DNA of 64,000 nucleotides from Adenophora triphylla var. japonica (GCA_022495995.1 JAFEMH010000332.1:62001-126000), one strand, 5' to 3'; shown: positions 20,876 through 33,949, counted from the first letter of the stretch. The notes: generated by a model from the sequence alone, not told the origin. A program made the numbers and translations.

Positions 20876-22515
20876 TGTTGGGTTTCGAGGGTCCATGCGC
20901 AGCGGAATAATGCAATTAACTCGAAAAACCCGGAGCCTAGGATCCGTTCTAGATGATTAATTAAGAAGTATGAAATAGAAATACCAACCTTGTGTGCTTT
21001 TGTCGTTGATAAACGCGTTCCAACTCCAGATTGATGAACTAGTGAATCCTCGATGAACGATTTTTGAATCACGAACTTATGATCTTGAATGGCGAAGATC
21101 CTCTATGTGTATCCACGCGATGAACGAACCCTAGAACGATTCTAGGTGGATTGCTAGATCCTTCGATTGAAACTCCTTTCAATCTACGAAGTATTATGGA
21201 ATTGGTGTGATTTGATTCTCAATTCTCAATTGAGAAATCACAATTTTGTGTTTCTCTAAACTCAAAAACGTGGGTTGGCTGCTAGGGTTGAAGAGGGATA
21301 GTATTTATACATTATAAATATTATACCCTTTTTAAAACCCTAATTAAAAACGGCTTCAGCACAGTTCGGGTCATGGGCGGTCGCCCACCAAGGCATGGGC
21401 GGTCGCCCATGAGTACAGCGCTTAAATCCTTTATTCAAAATCCCACATGGGCGGTCGCCCACATGGGCATGAGCGGTCGCCCATGAGCACAGCGCTCATA
21501 TCCCTTATTCGAAATCCCACATGGCCGGTCGCCCACATGGGTATGGGCGGTCGCCCATCAGTACAGTCTCCAATGCACGATTTTCGAATAACAATGAGCT
21601 GTTGCCCATACCATTTGAGCGGTCGCCCAAGTCAACGCTTGACTTGTGGGCGGTTGTCCATGGTACACCTGTGCGGTCGCCCATTAGCCCAGATTCCATA
21701 ATCTCCATTTTGACAACTCGTTCGATGCGTGTGACCCCATAGGACTATATTATGTTGGCAATGAGTTTGATCACATCGATCCTCATAAGACATGAGCGGA
21801 CTCTAGCAAGCCATCATGTCTACCCAAATAATATAATATTAAGTTCGATTTCCTACATAGAACATATCACAATCCCATTGTCATACGATGTTATATTGAA
21901 CATGAGTCATGGTCCACGTCAACTCATATTGTTCAATGCTTTCTCGTTACCAAGTAAATTGATTAATCGAATGATATTAATCACATTAATTCATTCGGGC
22001 ATGGCCATGCACTACATCAATCTTACTTACGAGTGGCCTAGCAAACATCTCTCTTTACGAGGGACAAATTTACATCTTGATTTATCATTCTTCCCAACAA
22101 GAATCATATCATGCCAATAATAGCCCTTATTGTTATCCGGTTAAAGACAACGTTAAACTATATCAAACATAATATTCATCGAGTGGAAGACGATGATAAT
22201 CTCAGGTCAAAGGATATCAATGATATAACTATATGAGATTTAATTATGACATTCAACCATGACATAAATCTCATAATGGGTCAAGTCCAGTACCTTGTTC
22301 TCCAACAAGTACCCATGAATCTAATGTGCATCTCCATGCATATAATCATCACATGATTATCCATTAGACTTCATACTAGTGCTTCTTAAGTACTAGGGAC
22401 ACGATTATTAAAGTAAACATGCAAACATATATAATAATCAAAATGATAATCTCTCGTATAAAATGAATAATGACATTACAAATAAGTCTATCTCTATAGG
22501 CCTAGGGCACTAACA
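20876..22515 (-). repeat. Angela LTR
   Basis: On the minus strand it starts TGTTAGTGCCCTAGG and ends CGAAACCCAACA. Minus-strand TATAAATA is at 21302-21309. The length fits the long LTRs of Angela elements. Most of U3 is AT-rich apart from a cluster of GC-rich boxes at 21373-21684. Confidence 0.88.
21373..21684. promoter_or_regulatory. Cluster of ATGGGCGGTCGCCCAT boxes in Angela LTR
   Basis: At least eight copies of an inverted repeat with arms ATGGGCG/CGCCCAT or shorter and core CGGTCG, plus two decayed copies. They lie directly upstream (minus strand) of the TATA box at 21302-21309, in the enhancer position. Two ~100-bp tandem duplications carry most copies. Confidence 0.75.
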
Positions 22516-22535
22516 CCTACAGTCTCCCACTTGCA

Positions 22536-25144
22536 CTAGGCCCAATCATTCATGTATCTTATACCCATGGACCTAACATGACCATCATGTTTAGCTTGTG
22601 GCAAAGGCTTGGTGAGAGGGTCCGAAATGTTGTCATCTGTTGGTACCTTGCATATCTTGACGTCCTCCCTTTCACAGATTTCTCGAATGAGGTGGAAACG
22701 TCTCAAAATGTGTTTGGATCGTTGATGTGACCTTGGTTCTTTTGCTTGGGCAATAGCACCATTATTGTCACAATAAAGCTCTATCGGGTTAGTGATACTC
22801 GGAACGACTTCTAAGTCACTAACGAACTTCTTGATCCAAACCGCCTCCTTAGCCGCATCCGATGCTGCTATGTATTCGGCTTCGGTTGTAGAATCAACAA
22901 CAGTGCTTTGCTTGGAACTCTTCCAACAAACAGCACATCCATTTAGCATAAACACGAACCCAGACTGCGATCTAAAGTCATCTTTGTCGGTTTGGAAGCT
23001 TGCATCTGTGTAACCCTTTACAACCAGATCATCTTCCATTCCTCCAAATATCAAGAATACATCCTTAGTTCTTCTCAAGTACTTAAGGATATTCTTGACT
23101 GCTATCCAATGGTTCTCACCAGGATCAGACTGGTATCTACTCGTTGCGCTTAGAGCATACGAGACATCGGGTCTAGTACATAGCATGGCATACATGATAG
23201 ACCCAATTGCCGAAGCATATGGAATATCACTCATCCTCTTTCGCTCATCATTTGTCTTAGGACAATGAGTCTTGCTAAGAGTAATGCCATGGCCCATTGG
23301 CAAGTTCCCTCTCTTAGAATTTTCCATGCAGAATCTTCTAAGGACCTTGTCAATATATATACTTTGACTCAAACCAATCATCCTTCTTGATCTATCTCTA
23401 TAGATCTTGATACCAAGGATATAAGCCGCTTCACCCATATCTTTCATTGAAAAACATTTTCCTAACCAGGACTTGACAGTCTCAAGTGCAGGAACATTGT
23501 TTCCAATGAGCAAGATGTCATCGACATATAACACCAGAAATAGAACTATGCTCCCACTTATTTTCTTGTATACACAAGGCTCATCTTCGTTTTTGATGAA
23601 GCCAAACTCTTTGACTGATTCATCAAAACGTAGATTCCAGCTCCTCGAAGCTTGCTTCAATCCATAAATGGATCTCTGCAACTTACATACTTTATTAGAA
23701 TTCTTTGGATCGACAAACCCTTCAGGCTGTATCATGTATACATCCTCAAGTAGGTTTCCGTTAAGAAACACTGTTTTGACATCCATTTGCCATATCTCAT
23801 AGTCGTAATATGGGACTATGGCAATTAAGATTCTAATAGAATTAAGCATTGCTACGGCCAAAAAGGTTTCATCATAGTCAACGCCATGAATCTGCCTATA
23901 CCCCTTAGCAACAAGCCTAGCCTTGTAAGTATGTACCTTCCCATCCATGTCGGTTTTCTTTTTGAAAACCCACTTGCACCCTATGGTTTTTACACCTTCA
24001 GGTGGATCAATCAAGTTCCAAACTTGATTATCGTACATGTATTTGATCTCGGATTCCATGGCTCCTAGCCACTTGTCCGAATCAGGAGTGGACATCGCCT
24101 CTTGATAGGAAGTAGGTTCATCATTCTCAATGATTTCTACTTCATTACTTTCCGTCATGAGAAATCCATATCTATCAGGTTCGGATCGTATCCTATCCGA
24201 TCTGCGAAGAACTTGTGTATCTTGAACCGGTTTCACAACTGCTTGTGAATTTGGTTCCGTCTCTACTATTGGTTCCTTGTCAATTTCGGGTTCTTGAATT
24301 TCTCCAAGATCAATTTTACTCCAACAAGTTTCTTTAGAGAGAAACTCTTTCTCTAGAAAGACACCATGTCGAGCAACAAACACTTTGTTCTCGGATCGGT
24401 TGTAAAATTGATATCCTTTCGTTTCCTTAGGATAACCAACGAAAATACATTTATCGGATCTGGGTGCAAGCTTATTTTCAGAAACCAAATTCTTTACATA
24501 AGCTTCACATCCCCAAATCTTCATGAAAGATAAACTAGGTTTTCTTCCATGCCACATCTCATGTGGGGTCTTAGGAGCCGATTTAGTAGGGACCTTATTA
24601 AGTGTGAAAGCAGCTGTTTCCAGTGCATGTCCCCAAAAAGAAATAGGAAGGTTAACTTGACTCATCATCGATCGAACCATATCTAATAGAGTTCGATTTC
24701 CCCTCTCGGACACACCATTCCATTGTGGTGTTCCGGGTGGAGTAAGTTCTGAAACAATTCCACAACTTTTATGATGATCATCAAATTCTTGGCTTAAATA
24801 TTCACCACCTCGATCGGATCGAAGTGTTTTAATAGTTTTGCCAAGTTGATTTTGTATTTCATTTTGAAATATTCTAAATATCTCAAATGCTTCACTTTTG
24901 TACTTCATCAGATAGACATTGATAAGTCATCAGTGGACATTATGAAGTACCGAAATCCTCCCCTAGCAATGCCATTCATTGGTCCACATACATCAGTATG
25001 TATGAGAGCCAACAAATCACTAGCCCTTTCACTACTCTTAGTAAAAGGTGCTTTAGTCATCTTGCCCAATAAACAAGATTCGCAAACATCATATGATTCA
25101 TAATCATATGAGTCTAAATATCCATCTTTATGGAGTTTAGATAT
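22536..25144 (-). pseudogene. Angela pol: integrase core, RT, RNase H
   Basis: Reads from 25144 leftward. The first ~80 residues carry the pre-integrase end CESCLLGKMTKAPF and integrase start HTDVCGPM. A frameshift near 24912 follows, then 790 codons from 24908 to 22536. These contain the integrase core (LRSDRGGEYLS, NGVSERGNRTLL) and RVT_2 RT, with RLVAKGYRQIHGVDYDETF and catalytic YVDD. RNase H follows, with TDASFQTDK, TEAEYIA and YCDNNGA, ending MNDWA. A rare DVKTVFLNG replaces the usual DVKTAFLNG in RT. The copia order (integrase before RT) is clear. The N-terminal zinc finger was lost to the insertion at 25145. Confidence 0.92.
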
Positions 25145-26000
25145 TGTAAGTACCCAAATCTGGCTCATGCCTTCCGGTTAAGTTTCCCGACAATTTCGGT
25201 TAAGTTTCCCGATAATTCCCCGGACTTTCTTAGAGTTCCGGAACAATTCCGAAACTGTTCCGAACCTTCCGAGGGGTGAAGGAATTACTTGGAATTAAAA
25301 ATCCACGTTTTTCTTTTGGCATAAAAACCCTTCTAGAAGCTGCCACCTTGCAGGCTTCTAGAAGGTAAATGGATAAGGCTTGTTATGTCGTGCGACATAC
25401 CCTGCCACGGTGAGTTCTAGAATCTGCCACCTTGCATGTTTCTAGAAGGAAAACGGTTATGGCTTGTTATGTCGTGCGACATACTAAGCCACTACCATGC
25501 AGCCTATAAATAGAGGCCTGCACCTCTCATTTTAGGGGAGCCTCTTCCACTCCTCATTGTCACTCCATAGAGAATACGCCCAGAAGCCTAGTCTCTCCTC
25601 ACATACCCCCCAAAACACACACTAATCCTCTCAAATCACTCACCATTCAACCAATCCAACACACACTTCATATACACACAAAGAACCAACGGTTCTCACG
25701 GAACCAAGGCTTGATCTCAGTCCCGGAGGTTGCTGTTTGAAGGCTTCTATATCTAACTTGATATAGGAAGTCGCAGTCTTCAAGGGTAACGATTTTCTAC
25801 CCCTTTTGCTTTCCCTATCTTCCTAATACATGAGATCTACGTACTAAATGTGTTTATAATGATGTATATTGATTAAAGTTGCATGATTTAGTCTCATATC
25901 TCTTAGATCTGTATCTGATTGCATACCATTTCATGTAATAGCTCCGGCTTGACTTTGTTTTGTATGAACACTCAAGATGAGTGTGGATTCCTCATATCCA
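25145..26000 (+). repeat. Element O LTR, left part
   Basis: Starts TGTAAGTACCCAAATC. It has two TATGTCGTGCGACATA boxes (25384-25399, 25468-25483), each within a duplicated TTCTAGAAG-containing segment, and TATAAATA at 25505-25512. A likely splice-donor-like GGGTAACG occurs near 25785. It is cut at 26001. Confidence 0.75.
25384..25512 (+). promoter_or_regulatory. Element O U3 boxes and TATA
   Basis: Two inverted-repeat boxes with core CGTGCG stand 106-121 bp and 22-37 bp upstream of TATAAATA (25505-25512). They may be activator sites; function inferred from position only. Confidence 0.6.
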
Positions 26001-26605
26001 TGTTGTGGGTATTTTTCAGCATGGTGACATCTTCAGTTGATCCTGCATATCAAGATGTCATTCCACTGTAAGTATTGTTTTAATATTTACTTATTTAATA
26101 TTTCCTAATATATTTATTCTTATTTTCCAGTAATTAAGAGAGAAGAAATGCGAGATATTCTCCAGCACGTTCAACATACCTTCAACGGCTAGGGCGACTT
26201 GGTCTCACGGAGGTTGAAAGGATAAGCATATATCCCGAGATTGTAGGAACCGTATTTGACTCCTTGATACTTATTTATATTTAAGGGGAAATGGAGATGG
26301 AACACACTAAGGCTCAGACGCACACACACTCTACGCACGAACTGATTGTAATCCTCTCCATTCTCTTCCAAAGTTGTACTCATAATCATCATAGTGAAAC
26401 TTTTAAGGTTGGAGACCTAACTCCCGGGGTTTTTTCCAAAGAGGTTATCACCTCCAAGGTTTTCCTCGTTAACAAATCGTGGTGTCATTATTTCTTTTTC
26501 TTGCTTTTGTTCCATATAATCGAATTCCATAGTCCCCTCCTTATTGTTCAATCCACACACTAAACAAAGTTAAGATTCAACTCTATTGTTTTTTCTACCA
26601 AAACA
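26001..26605 (+). repeat. Element 2 5' LTR
   Basis: 605 bp, TGTTGTGGGTATTTTTCAGC to CTACCAAAACA. Its first ~366 bp match 51651-52016 almost exactly (e.g. GCATGG against GCACGG), which fixes the left end. The right end is set by the adjacent primer site. Confidence 0.85.
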
Positions 26606-26608
26606 ATT

Positions 26609-26626
26609 TGGTGCCCACCGAGGGGC
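26609..26626 (+). other. Element 2 primer binding site, tRNA not assigned
   Basis: TGGTGCCCACCGAGGGGC starts three bases after the LTR end and has the TGG start expected for pairing with a tRNA CCA tail. I could not assign the tRNA. Confidence 0.65.
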
Positions 26627-26672
26627 CTCGTGGTTTATCGATTATTTGGATCATTTCCTAAGCAAATTCATT

Positions 26673-29010
26673 ATGTCTGCACCCCCCAATGTGTCCGCCG
26701 CCGGCAAGAGTCCCGCCGTTGTTCCCACATCAGGAGGAAGAACCAGCTTGTTACCACCACCTCCTCGCACCGGACCTCGCCCAACTCAACTTACGAAGAC
26801 TCCACAAAAGGGAACAACCTCTTCCAATGTAGATGCCGACATCCGGAGTATCCCGACCTGTGTTGAATCAAAGGTTGGACCAAAGAAGACAAAGAACTCG
26901 AAGGTGCTAACCAATTCCATGATTAAGATGCAGAAAGATCAACAGCTCATCGCGTCTCGGCTTGACAACATATCACCACTGCGTGCAAGGGTTCTCAACT
27001 TTGACAACACCGGAGGATCTACATTTCAGAGTGAATTCATCCCAATGGGCAGTCCTCCTCAAACTCATCCGCTGACATCCTTAATGATGTCGACATCCTT
27101 GCCCGGGGACACCCCATTGACGCCATCTTCCGCAGGATTCACCCCGTTCATTCCATTCATTGACAACACTACTGTTACGACTACTACGGACAACTCTGGT
27201 TTGCTAAATAATCTTTTTAATAATAATAATTTCAATCGTATTCCTATGGCTGACCCTTTTGCAGGAAACCCACTAGCCAAACAGATGCAGGATCTTAGAG
27301 AGCTGATAATGAACGTGCCAGGCGTAACTCCTCCAATCCAACCTGTGACTCAAAATCGCTACAATCAATCCCGGTTTGTCCCAAAGAATTGCAAATGTTG
27401 ACATCCCAAAGCGTTTCAGTGTACCATCTATGAAGTTGTACGACGGTACCACGGACCCAGAGGAGCATGTTGCACACTATCAAGAAAAGATGGACATAAT
27501 TCATATTCCTCTTCAATTCCGGGAGGCCTGCTTATGCAGGGGATTTGGATCAACCTTGTCTGGACCAGCCCTCAAATGGTTGATTAGGCAACCTCTAGGT
27601 TCAATTGGTTCTTACGCCCAGCTTATCAACATGCTCTATAACCAATTCTCATGCAGTCGACAATTTGAAAGGTTGACAAGTGATCTCTACAATGTGACCC
27701 AGCAGCCTAATGAAACTCTAAAGGATTATGTCCACCGGTTCAATAAGGAAGTGCTAGAAATTCCCAATCTTGACATGTCGACACTACGTAAGCATTCAAA
27801 ATGGGGTCAAGAAAGATTCACAAGATTATCAAGATTTGGTGATGACTCCTTGTAAGCGGTTGGAAGAAGTCAGAGCGGGCGGTGAGATTCATAAGACTCG
27901 GAGGAAGACGAGCTGCGAAGATCGAAGTCCTCATCCAAGATGTCGACATATGACAACCCCGACAGAAAGACTGAATCGTCCCATCGCAGGAACCACCGTT
28001 CCAATCCTTATCCGAGAATTGACACTAGCAAAATTAATTCAATAGACGGTGAGGATGAAGATAACGATAATGTGCCTAACATTTCTGATTATTGTTTTTC
28101 TGTTGACATTTCAGGTATACTCTGTGCAATGGGCAACCTTGGGGACAAAGCCAGATGGCCAAAGAAGACGGACAAAGCCACAGGTTGGCGTGACAAATCA
28201 AAATGGTGCGCTTACCATGAAGACTTTGGACATGTTACTGAAGATTGCATCGCACTAAGGAAGGAGATCAGTTACTTGCTTTCGAAAGGACACCTTAAGG
28301 AGTTGCTGGGATCTAGGAAGAAAAAGGCTGAAAATGCGGAAGCTCCTCATGAAGCCGAAAGACCAGTTTCTCCCCCAGCATCAACGAAGGTGATCAATTT
28401 TATCAGCGGAGGTTCAAAAATATGTGGAACATCCTATTCTGCTGCAAAACGACATGCTAATGAGTCAAAGGAGGAAAAACCAGAAAGACAGCCCAGGATT
28501 CCGACACCTTGCCAGGATCCAATCACCTTTGATGAAAGCGACCGAGATAATTTGCTGGAACCCCATCATGACGGTCTAGTTATTTCCTTGCAGATCGCCA
28601 ACTGTACAATCCGGCGCATCCTAGTTGATGGGGGTAGCTCTGTTAATCTTATTATGTTGGGGACCCTTAAGGAAATGAACATCCCAGAATCGGAGATCAT
28701 TAAGAAGTCCTCAGTGTTGGTAGGCTTCAGTGGTGAAGTCAAAGAAACGATGGGAGAGATAAAGCTTCCAATATACTCAAAGGGCCTCAACACCATGGAA
28801 CGGTTCTGCGTAATTGATTGTGCAACATCCTACAATGTCATCCTGGGAAGACCGTGGATTCATGGAATGAAGGCTGTACCTTCCACATACCATCAGTGTG
28901 TGAAGTTTCCAACACCTTGGGGTGTCGCTAAGATTTACAGTGATCAACAGGTGGCCAAGGAATGTTATAAAACATCAATGAAGGCGTCAACATCTCCAAA
29001 ACAAGCATAG
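26673..29010 (+). pseudogene. Element 2 gag and protease, frame-shifted
   Basis: ATG 26673 opens MSAPPNVSAAGKSPAV, a Pro/Thr-rich N-terminus, to 27401. The capsid domain continues in another frame (27376-27855: FSVPSMKLYDGTTDPEEHV, LKWLIRQPLGSI, FERLTSDLYN). After further shifts near 27800-27940 the frame 27940-29010 holds the zinc knuckle CAYHEDFGHVTEDC and the protease LVDGGSSVNL (near 28621). GRPWIHGMKAVPSTYHQCVKF follows near 28850. An in-frame TAG at 29008 separates it from RT, which is in the same frame. Gag packages RNA; the protease matures the polyprotein. Confidence 0.85.
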
Positions 29011-31014
29011 CAATTACCGAGCAAAGTACGTGAAGTCCTGGAAGTCAGGGAGGATGATGTGAAAGAAGTATTGCTAGACTCTTCCAAACCGGACATCAAG
29101 GTACTTATTGGCACTGACATCCCGGCAGATATAGAAGAGAAGCTGGTGGAGGTATTAAGAAGCAGAATAAAGAGTTTTGCTTGGAAACACGATGATATGA
29201 CAGGCATTAGCAAAGATGTCATCACTCACAAACTTAACGTAGATCCTAGCTTCAAACCAGTACACCAGAAACGTAGGAAGTTTGCAGAAACCAGAAACCA
29301 GATCATCAAGGAAGAGGTAGAGCGCCTACTCAAAGCCAACATGATACGAGAGGTCGATTATCCAAGATGGTTAGCAAACGTGGTTGTGGTAGAAAAAAGA
29401 AACGGGAAATGGCGAGTTTGTGTCGACTTCACCGACCTGAATAAAGCCTGTCCAAAAGATCCCTTCCCTTTGCCACATATAGATTCGTTAGTTGATGCCA
29501 CCTCCGGGCATGAACTCCTCACATTCATGGATGCATCCTCAGGATTTCAACAAATTCAGATGGAACCATCTGACCAAGAGGACACCGCCTTCATAACACC
29601 CACAGGTATTTATTGTTATATTGCCATGCCTTTTGGACTAAAAAATGCAGGTGCAACGTATCAAAGGCTCGTCAACAAGATGTTTAAAGATCAGATTGGG
29701 GACACCATGGAGGTATACATCGACGACATGGTGGTAAAGTCCAAAAAAGCCGAAGATCACATAAGCAACTTCTCTCAAGCCTTTGACATCTTGGACTGTT
29801 TCAATATGAAACTAAATCCAGCTAAATGCAACTTTGGAATGAAGGCTGGGAAGTTCTTGGGTTACATGGTTACTAAAAGAGGCATTGAAGCCGCTCCAGA
29901 ACAGATACGTGCTATTATCAACCTGTCATCACCTCAATCTGTCAAGGACGTCCAAAGGTTGACGGGAAAGATTGCTGCACTTACCAGATTCATTTCAAAA
30001 TCCTCAGATCGATGCATACCTTTCTACGACATCTTGAGGAAGAACAATAAGTTCCAATGGGAGGACCAACATGAAGAAGCCTTTCAGGAGCTCAAAACTT
30101 ACCTGTCAACACCTTCGTTATTGGCCAAACCTCAAGAGGAGGAACATCTTTACATCTACTTGGCAGTATCCGAAGGTGCTGTAAGTGCAGTCTTGGTGAC
30201 AGAACGAGATGGTAATCAGCAACCCATCTACTATATAAGTAAGACACTCCTAGATGCGGAGACCAGGTATTCTCATTTACAAAAATTAATTCTAGCTTTG
30301 ATAACTGCTTCTATTAAATTAAGGCACTACTTTGAAACACATACTATAATTGTACGCACTAACTATCCTATTAAGAATGTTATGAGAAAACCAGAGATGT
30401 CAGGTCGAATGGCGAAATGGTCTGTACAATTAAGCACATACGACATCAAATATGAGCCCAGAACTGCAATAAAATCCCAAGCCCTAGCTGATTTTGTGGC
30501 TGATTTCAGTCCAACCCTGCAACAAGAGGTAGAATTGGAAGTACAGCAACTTCAAGATGATGACATCCTGAAAGTTTGGACTCTCTATACAGATGGTGCT
30601 TCTAACATGAGAGGTACAGGTCTGGTAATTGTACTAAAATCGCCACAAGGGGACATAATACCACAATCCATCAGTTGCAATTTCAAGGCTACCAACAATG
30701 AAGCAGAGTATGAGGCACTAATCGCAGGTTTAACAGCAGCCCAGGACCTAGATGTCAAGCATATTCGGGTGTTCATGGATTCTTTGCTAATTGTTAACCA
30801 CTACAACGGATCCTACACAGCGAAAAATGCTAAGATGACGACATATTTGGAAATTGTAAAAATTCTTTCGGCCAAATTCAAATCATTTTCCTTAGAACAA
30901 ATCCCACGAGAAGAAAATTCTCAAGCAGATGCTCTGGCAAACTTGGGTTCAGCCTTCAAAAGCATTTCACAAACCAATATCCCAATTGTGCATATTGACA
31001 TCCTGCCAGCTTGA
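29011..31014 (+). pseudogene. Element 2 RT, RNase H and second (Tat-type) RNase H
   Basis: Open from just after the TAG at 29008; the first ATG is 29059. RT has WRVCVDFTDLNKACPKD, FMDASSGFQQIQM and catalytic YIDDMVVKS (near residue 218 from 29059). The Ty3-type RNase H follows (residues ~360-490, with YIYLAVSEGAVSAVLV). Then comes the additional RNase H with LYTDGASNMRGTG (~510), NNEAEYEAL, VFMDSLLIVNH and NSQADALANL, all four acidic positions kept. This 650-residue stretch is intact. A TGA ends it at 31014, before integrase, which continues in another frame. Confidence 0.92.
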
Positions 31015-31037
31015 TCATCTTGAGATGTTCGCTCTAG

Positions 31038-32304
31038 ATGTCGACATACCTTCCTCTCCAAAGAAGAACTTCTTGGACAGCTCCTATTATCAAGTATCTC
31101 TTAGATGATACAATCCCAGCTGAGGAGAAAAATGCTAGAGCATTCAGGGTAAGAGTATCTAAATATTTACTTATTGATAACCTCTTGTTTAGAAAATCTG
31201 CTGCAGGTCACTACTTAAGATGTCTAGAAGCAGATAGAGCCCATCAGGTTCTCAAGGAGCTGCACGAAGGAGAATGTGGAAATCATACCGGGGGCAGAAG
31301 CCTGCATACCAAGGCTCTTAGAATGGGCTATTTTTGGCCCACAATGAGAAAAGACGCTGTCGATTACGCAAAGAAATGTGATTCCTGTCAACGACATGGG
31401 GACATCCTACACCAACCAGCTGAATTGCTACATCCTATTCTGTCTCCATGGCCGTTTATGGTTTGGGGAATGGACATTGTAGGAAAATTACCCAGGACAC
31501 CAGGTGGAAGAGTATTTTTACTGGCTATGACAGACTACTTTTCTAAATGGGTAGAAGCTGAGGCATATGTACAAGTTCGTGACAAAGAAGTTATATCTTT
31601 TATCAAAAGAAACATATTCAGCCGATTTGGAATACCATCAGAAATAATTTGTGACAACGGCTCTCAATTCATTAGTAAGAGAACCCAAGATTTCTTGACA
31701 TCTTGGGGAGTCAAGATGGTGACATCTTCACCTGTTCACCCTTAAGCCAATGGACAAGCAGAATCTAGCAACAAAATAATCATAAGCAACTTAAAAAAGA
31801 GACTGAACCAGAAGAAAGGACGATGGGCAGAAGAATTACCAATGGTTCTATGGGCTGACAGAACGACATCTAAGAACGCTACTGGTCAAACCCCCTATTC
31901 ACTTGTATTTGGAACTGAATCGCTATCCCGGCCAAGTCCTTGTACCTCGCGTATACAGTTTGTTGACGTATGAACATAACAAAGATATCTTGCTGCATGA
32001 CTTAGATACCGTGGATGAACTAAGGGACATGGCCAAAGTTCGTATGTCAGCATATCAACAAAGGGTAGCCAGATCTTATAACAAAAACGTAAGGATTAGA
32101 AGGTTTCAAGTAGGAGACTTAGTCCTACGAAAGGCATTCCAAAATACAAAGGAGCCCAACGCAGGCAAGCTTGCCCCAAAATGGGAAGGACCCTACCTAA
32201 TAGATGCACAAGCCGGGAAAGGAGCATATCGCCTGGCAACCTTGGATGGCCAAATGATACCGCGAAGTTGGAACGCCATTCATCTTAAAAGGTATTACAT
32301 TTAA
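31038..32304 (+). pseudogene. Element 2 integrase, broken by a stop and a frameshift
   Basis: HHCC finger (HEGECGNHTGGRSLH ... CDSCQRHGD), then the core with WGMDIVG, TDYFSKWVEA and ICDNGSQF. A TAA at 31743 replaces the usual Gln codon after PVHP and a frameshift lies near 31925. The C-terminal part (31903-32304) has SLLTYEHN and LVLRKAFQNTKEPNAGKLAPKWEGPYL and ends HLKRYYI. The integrase would insert cDNA; this copy cannot make a full-length one. No chromodomain. Confidence 0.88.
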
Positions 32305-33123
32305 ACAAAATTCCCCATGAACTCATCTTTTCCAGGTATGGATCGTCTTTTAATTTTTTGCAACCTTTCTTTTTTCCTATGTACCTTTTTAATTCTTTAC
32401 AAATCAAGATGTCGCTAACGTACTTTGTGGAGAGACGTCAACCTTAGTTGGCGTCCATTTTTAACATGTTTCTGTCTTATGAGGTATTGACACATTTACA
32501 TGGGGACATGTCGAAAGCACGCGAAGAACAACGAATTCTCCTCCGTTAGAGACTGGCCATCTCTTCTTAAGTAAAGGTACACAATCCCTTCTAAGGTTTA
32601 AAGAGTTAATTACCTCTTTCTTAAGATGTTAGGTTACCACACCTTCGCCTGGAGCGCAAGTTATCTCTTTAATTGAGGTGTGGGGTGGGCCTATATGGGT
32701 AAACTCATATAGCTTACCCATTCCCACTCAGTTAAATGATTGATCTTACGTATTATTCTTATGGTTATGACATATACGTGTCATCTAAAGTATCTACGGG
32801 TTATGGCATATACATGTCATCTTAAGTACCTACCGTTTTGACATACTATCATGTCACCTTATGAGCATAACAAAGGATCATCCAAAGAAAAATTTTATCC
32901 AAAATATAGCAAGCCTTGACATGCTTGAAAATCATTAAACCATAAAGTTATCATCCAAACTACTGAACTTAAAGTGCAAAAGTGTTGGACCAACCCAACA
33001 CGTAAAGGAAATTGTCTTTGGTCCTTATGGACCCACTACATAACCAAACGAAAATTGTTTTAAGGGATTCCACCCCAGTAACATCATCAAAAGACCAAGA
33101 ACAAAGTTGTTTTACCTTCTTTT
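32305..33123 (+). other. Element 2 post-pol region with a stem-loop
   Basis: No gene. At 32434-32455 GACGTCAAC and GTTGGCGTC form a 9-bp stem with a 4-nt loop, followed by CATTTTTAAC. The layout recalls the stem-loop plus T-run of element 1. Two near-repeats of ACATATACGTGTCAT/ACATATACATGTCAT occur near 32768-32820. Confidence 0.5.
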
Positions 33124-33949
33124 TTAGGTGGCTTCTGCCGCAGGTGTTGCATTTGGGTTAACTTCTCCATCTACTGGTGCATCCTTAACAATCGCTTCAT
33201 ACGGGCTTGACGACACCTTGCCCTCATCCATCACCTCACCTGTCAACTTAAACAAATAGGCACACTCCCTGTTGATATCCCAAGTATCAGCCTTCCCTTC
33301 TTGATACTCCTTCATCATTTTTATCTTGCATTGAGAAACAGTTTTTGCCGCAGCCAGTTTGCAGGAACTCTTCACATCTGCGATCTCTTTTTGATGATCA
33401 TCCTCACTCTTAGCCAAACTATTCAGTAAGTCCTTCACCGTTTGTTCTTGTTCTCCCAACGACTTGCTTTGTTGCTCCAGGGTCTTCTCATGTACCTTCA
33501 CCTTGTTTTCTAACGCTATCTTCTCCTTCCTAACCAAAGCGATGTCAGCTTTGGACTTCTTCTTTAGCATTTCAATTTCTTTCACCAACTCCTCCACATA
33601 CCCTACAGTCTGAAAAATAATAACTCGACATCACTAGATGTTTATAAAAACTTTTGCATTAGTGAATATCCAATTAATAGTATCTTACCCCAGTCGCAAA
33701 GCTCATGCATTTTTTCTTAAAATCTCCTACTGGCATTTCATCAAAGGAATCTTCAACTTCGACTACCTCCTCTTGACTAGCCTTTCGCTTCTTTACTCTA
33801 GAACCAATACCTGCACTATCATCCAAAGTTGGGGTCTTCTTAGGGGCGGGCGGAGGCTTCATCTCTATCTTCACAAAAGAGAGCCTCAGTAAACATGGCT
33901 TCAATTTCATCGAGGTCAAAGTCCGATCCTGAGATGACTGGTTTGGAAA
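33124..33949 (-). pseudogene. Element 2 antisense gene, exons 3-4 (coiled coil)
   Basis: Minus strand. Exon 3 is 33689-33949 (acceptor CAATGCAG, donor CTGGG|GTAAG), an acidic linker with a one-base shift near 33870 and a basic VKKRKASQEE stretch. Exon 4 is 33124-33609 (acceptor TTTTTCAG) and encodes a coiled coil, with EELVKEIEMLKKKSKADIA and Lys/Glu heptads, ending ATPAAEAT. With exons 1-2 this repeats the layout of element 1's antisense gene: globular front, disordered linker, coiled-coil tail. Element 3 lies in the intron between exons 2 and 3. Confidence 0.75.

Larger units (their letters stand above)
20826..25144 (-). mobile_element. Angela-type Ty1/copia element, truncated and rearranged
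   Basis: Minus strand. Pol (25144 to 22536) is followed by a polypurine tract (AAGTGGGAGACTGTAGG) and a 1640-bp LTR (22515 to 20876). Unusually, a primer site and ~50 bp of leader-like sequence come after the LTR, not host DNA. The right side is cut at 25145 by element O, so gag, protease and the start of integrase are missing. The pol sequence (TPPGTPQWNGVSERGNRTLL, FVGYPKETKGY) fits the Angela/BARE lineage. The left limit of 20826 is approximate. Confidence 0.85.

Noticed and set aside
21447..22120. Open frames in the Angela LTR
   Set aside because: They arise from the repeated GGGCGGTCGCCC boxes and adjacent U3 sequence; no similarity to proteins.
26189..26392. Small minus-strand protein repeated at 51839-52024
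   Set aside because: It is the reverse strand of the element 2 LTR, hence present twice.
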